Positions 25,941 to 26,019 of a stretch of DNA of 26,019 bases are shown here, one piece after another; the stretch's first letter is position 1, and each line of letters begins with the position of its first letter. The stretch covers positions 1 to 26,019 of the forward strand of contig CAADWS010000051.1 in the NCBI GenBank assembly GCA_900752815.1, written 5' to 3'. The notes under the pieces are model-generated. The model was not told the DNA's origin. It saw only the letters and a program-made list of their open reading frames with translations, and did not search any database. The translations under genes were made by a program, and so were the position numbers. The stretch comes from Bacteroidaceae bacterium (lineage in GTDB: Bacteria > Bacteroidota > Bacteroidia > Bacteroidales > Bacteroidaceae).

Positions 25941-25957
25941 TGAATTCGACGAATTCA
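25941..25957. promoter_or_regulatory. 17-bp operator-like palindrome
   Basis: TGAATTCGACGAATTCA is perfectly symmetric around a single central base, with 8-bp half-sites that each contain GAATTC. It looks like a dimeric regulator site, but no regulator is identified here. Confidence 0.5.
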
Positions 25958-25970
25958 AAACAAAGCAAGC

Positions 25971-26012
25971 TGTGTGTCAAATGTACGTTGTACATTGATA
26001 CACGGCTTTTTG
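25971..26012 (+). terminator. Terminator-like hairpin without an annotated upstream gene
   Basis: Arms 25971-25986 and 25990-26004 pair around a 3-base loop with one bulge and G-T pairs, followed by TTTTT at 26006-26011. No plus-strand gene is seen for more than 3 kb upstream. Confidence 0.6.
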
Positions 26013-26019
26013 GGAAACA

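Larger units (their letters stand above)
25115..26019. other. AT-rich gene-free region at the right edge
   Basis: About 0.9 kb of A/T-rich sequence, with pyrimidine-rich stretches on the plus strand around 25430-25560, contrasts with the GC-rich genes to the left. Two overlapping small frames (25605-25829, 25609-25932) lack recognisable features. Recognised elements are a TATATTTG match at 25804-25811, a palindrome at 25941-25957 and a terminator-like hairpin at 25971-26012. It may hold an unannotated RNA or the upstream region of a gene beyond the window. Confidence 0.6.

Overview
The window is chromosomal DNA of a Bacteroidota bacterium, order Bacteroidales, most like Prevotellaceae/Porphyromonadaceae-type lineages. 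This rests on a porP-gldK-gldL-gldM-gldN type IX secretion (T9SS) cluster, on the order DUF6242-DUF6089-uppS-bamA-ompH-ompH, on Bacteroidetes-type promoter elements (TAnnTTTG at -7), on a cargo protein with a T9SS-like C-terminal tail, and on ATP-dependent PEP carboxykinase. Species cannot be fixed from the sequence. The coding regions are GC-rich with C-ending codons; the last ~0.9 kb at the right edge is clearly AT-rich.

Layout. 1-126: tRNA-Pro(GGG) and its terminator. 127-535: gene-free, with a cluster of 21-bp repeats. 536-1641 (-): a secreted beta-propeller glycoside hydrolase-like gene, broken by an exact 11-bp tandem duplication. 1860-8407 (+): five-gene T9SS operon, with a promoter directly abutting porP and an unusually long, C-rich gldL-gldM spacer. 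8408-8963: terminators of two converging units and a second repeat locus. 8964-9626 (-): upp. 9901-16828 (+): envelope-biogenesis operon (surface lipoprotein DUF6242, barrel protein DUF6089, uppS, bamA, two Skp/OmpH chaperones), closed by a terminator. 17074-18363 (+): a PBP4-type D,D-carboxypeptidase lipoprotein. 18364-19048: the largest 21-bp repeat array, hairpins, and a long leader. 19049-22636 (+): a 1195-residue secreted nuclease/phosphatase-fold protein with discoidin-like and C-terminal sorting-like regions. 23363-24970 (-): pckA with a probably structured leader. 24971-26019: gene-free, with an operator-like palindrome and an orphan terminator.

How it fits together. PorP/GldK/GldL/GldM/GldN form the core and motor of the T9SS. 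BamA and the Skp-like chaperones insert the outer-membrane barrels such a system needs, and UppS supplies the lipid carrier for peptidoglycan and surface glycans. The 1195-residue protein is a plausible T9SS substrate. upp (uracil salvage), pckA (gluconeogenesis / anaerobic CO2 fixation) and the carboxypeptidase are housekeeping.

The most unusual signal is a family of 21-bp-period repeats at three intergenic loci. An 11-bp core (GTCAGTACTTT or GTCCTTACTTT) alternates with a 10-bp A-tract or T-tract spacer, and the spacer occurs in both orientations. All three loci lie 3' of a gene in the same relative orientation. I do not recognise the family.
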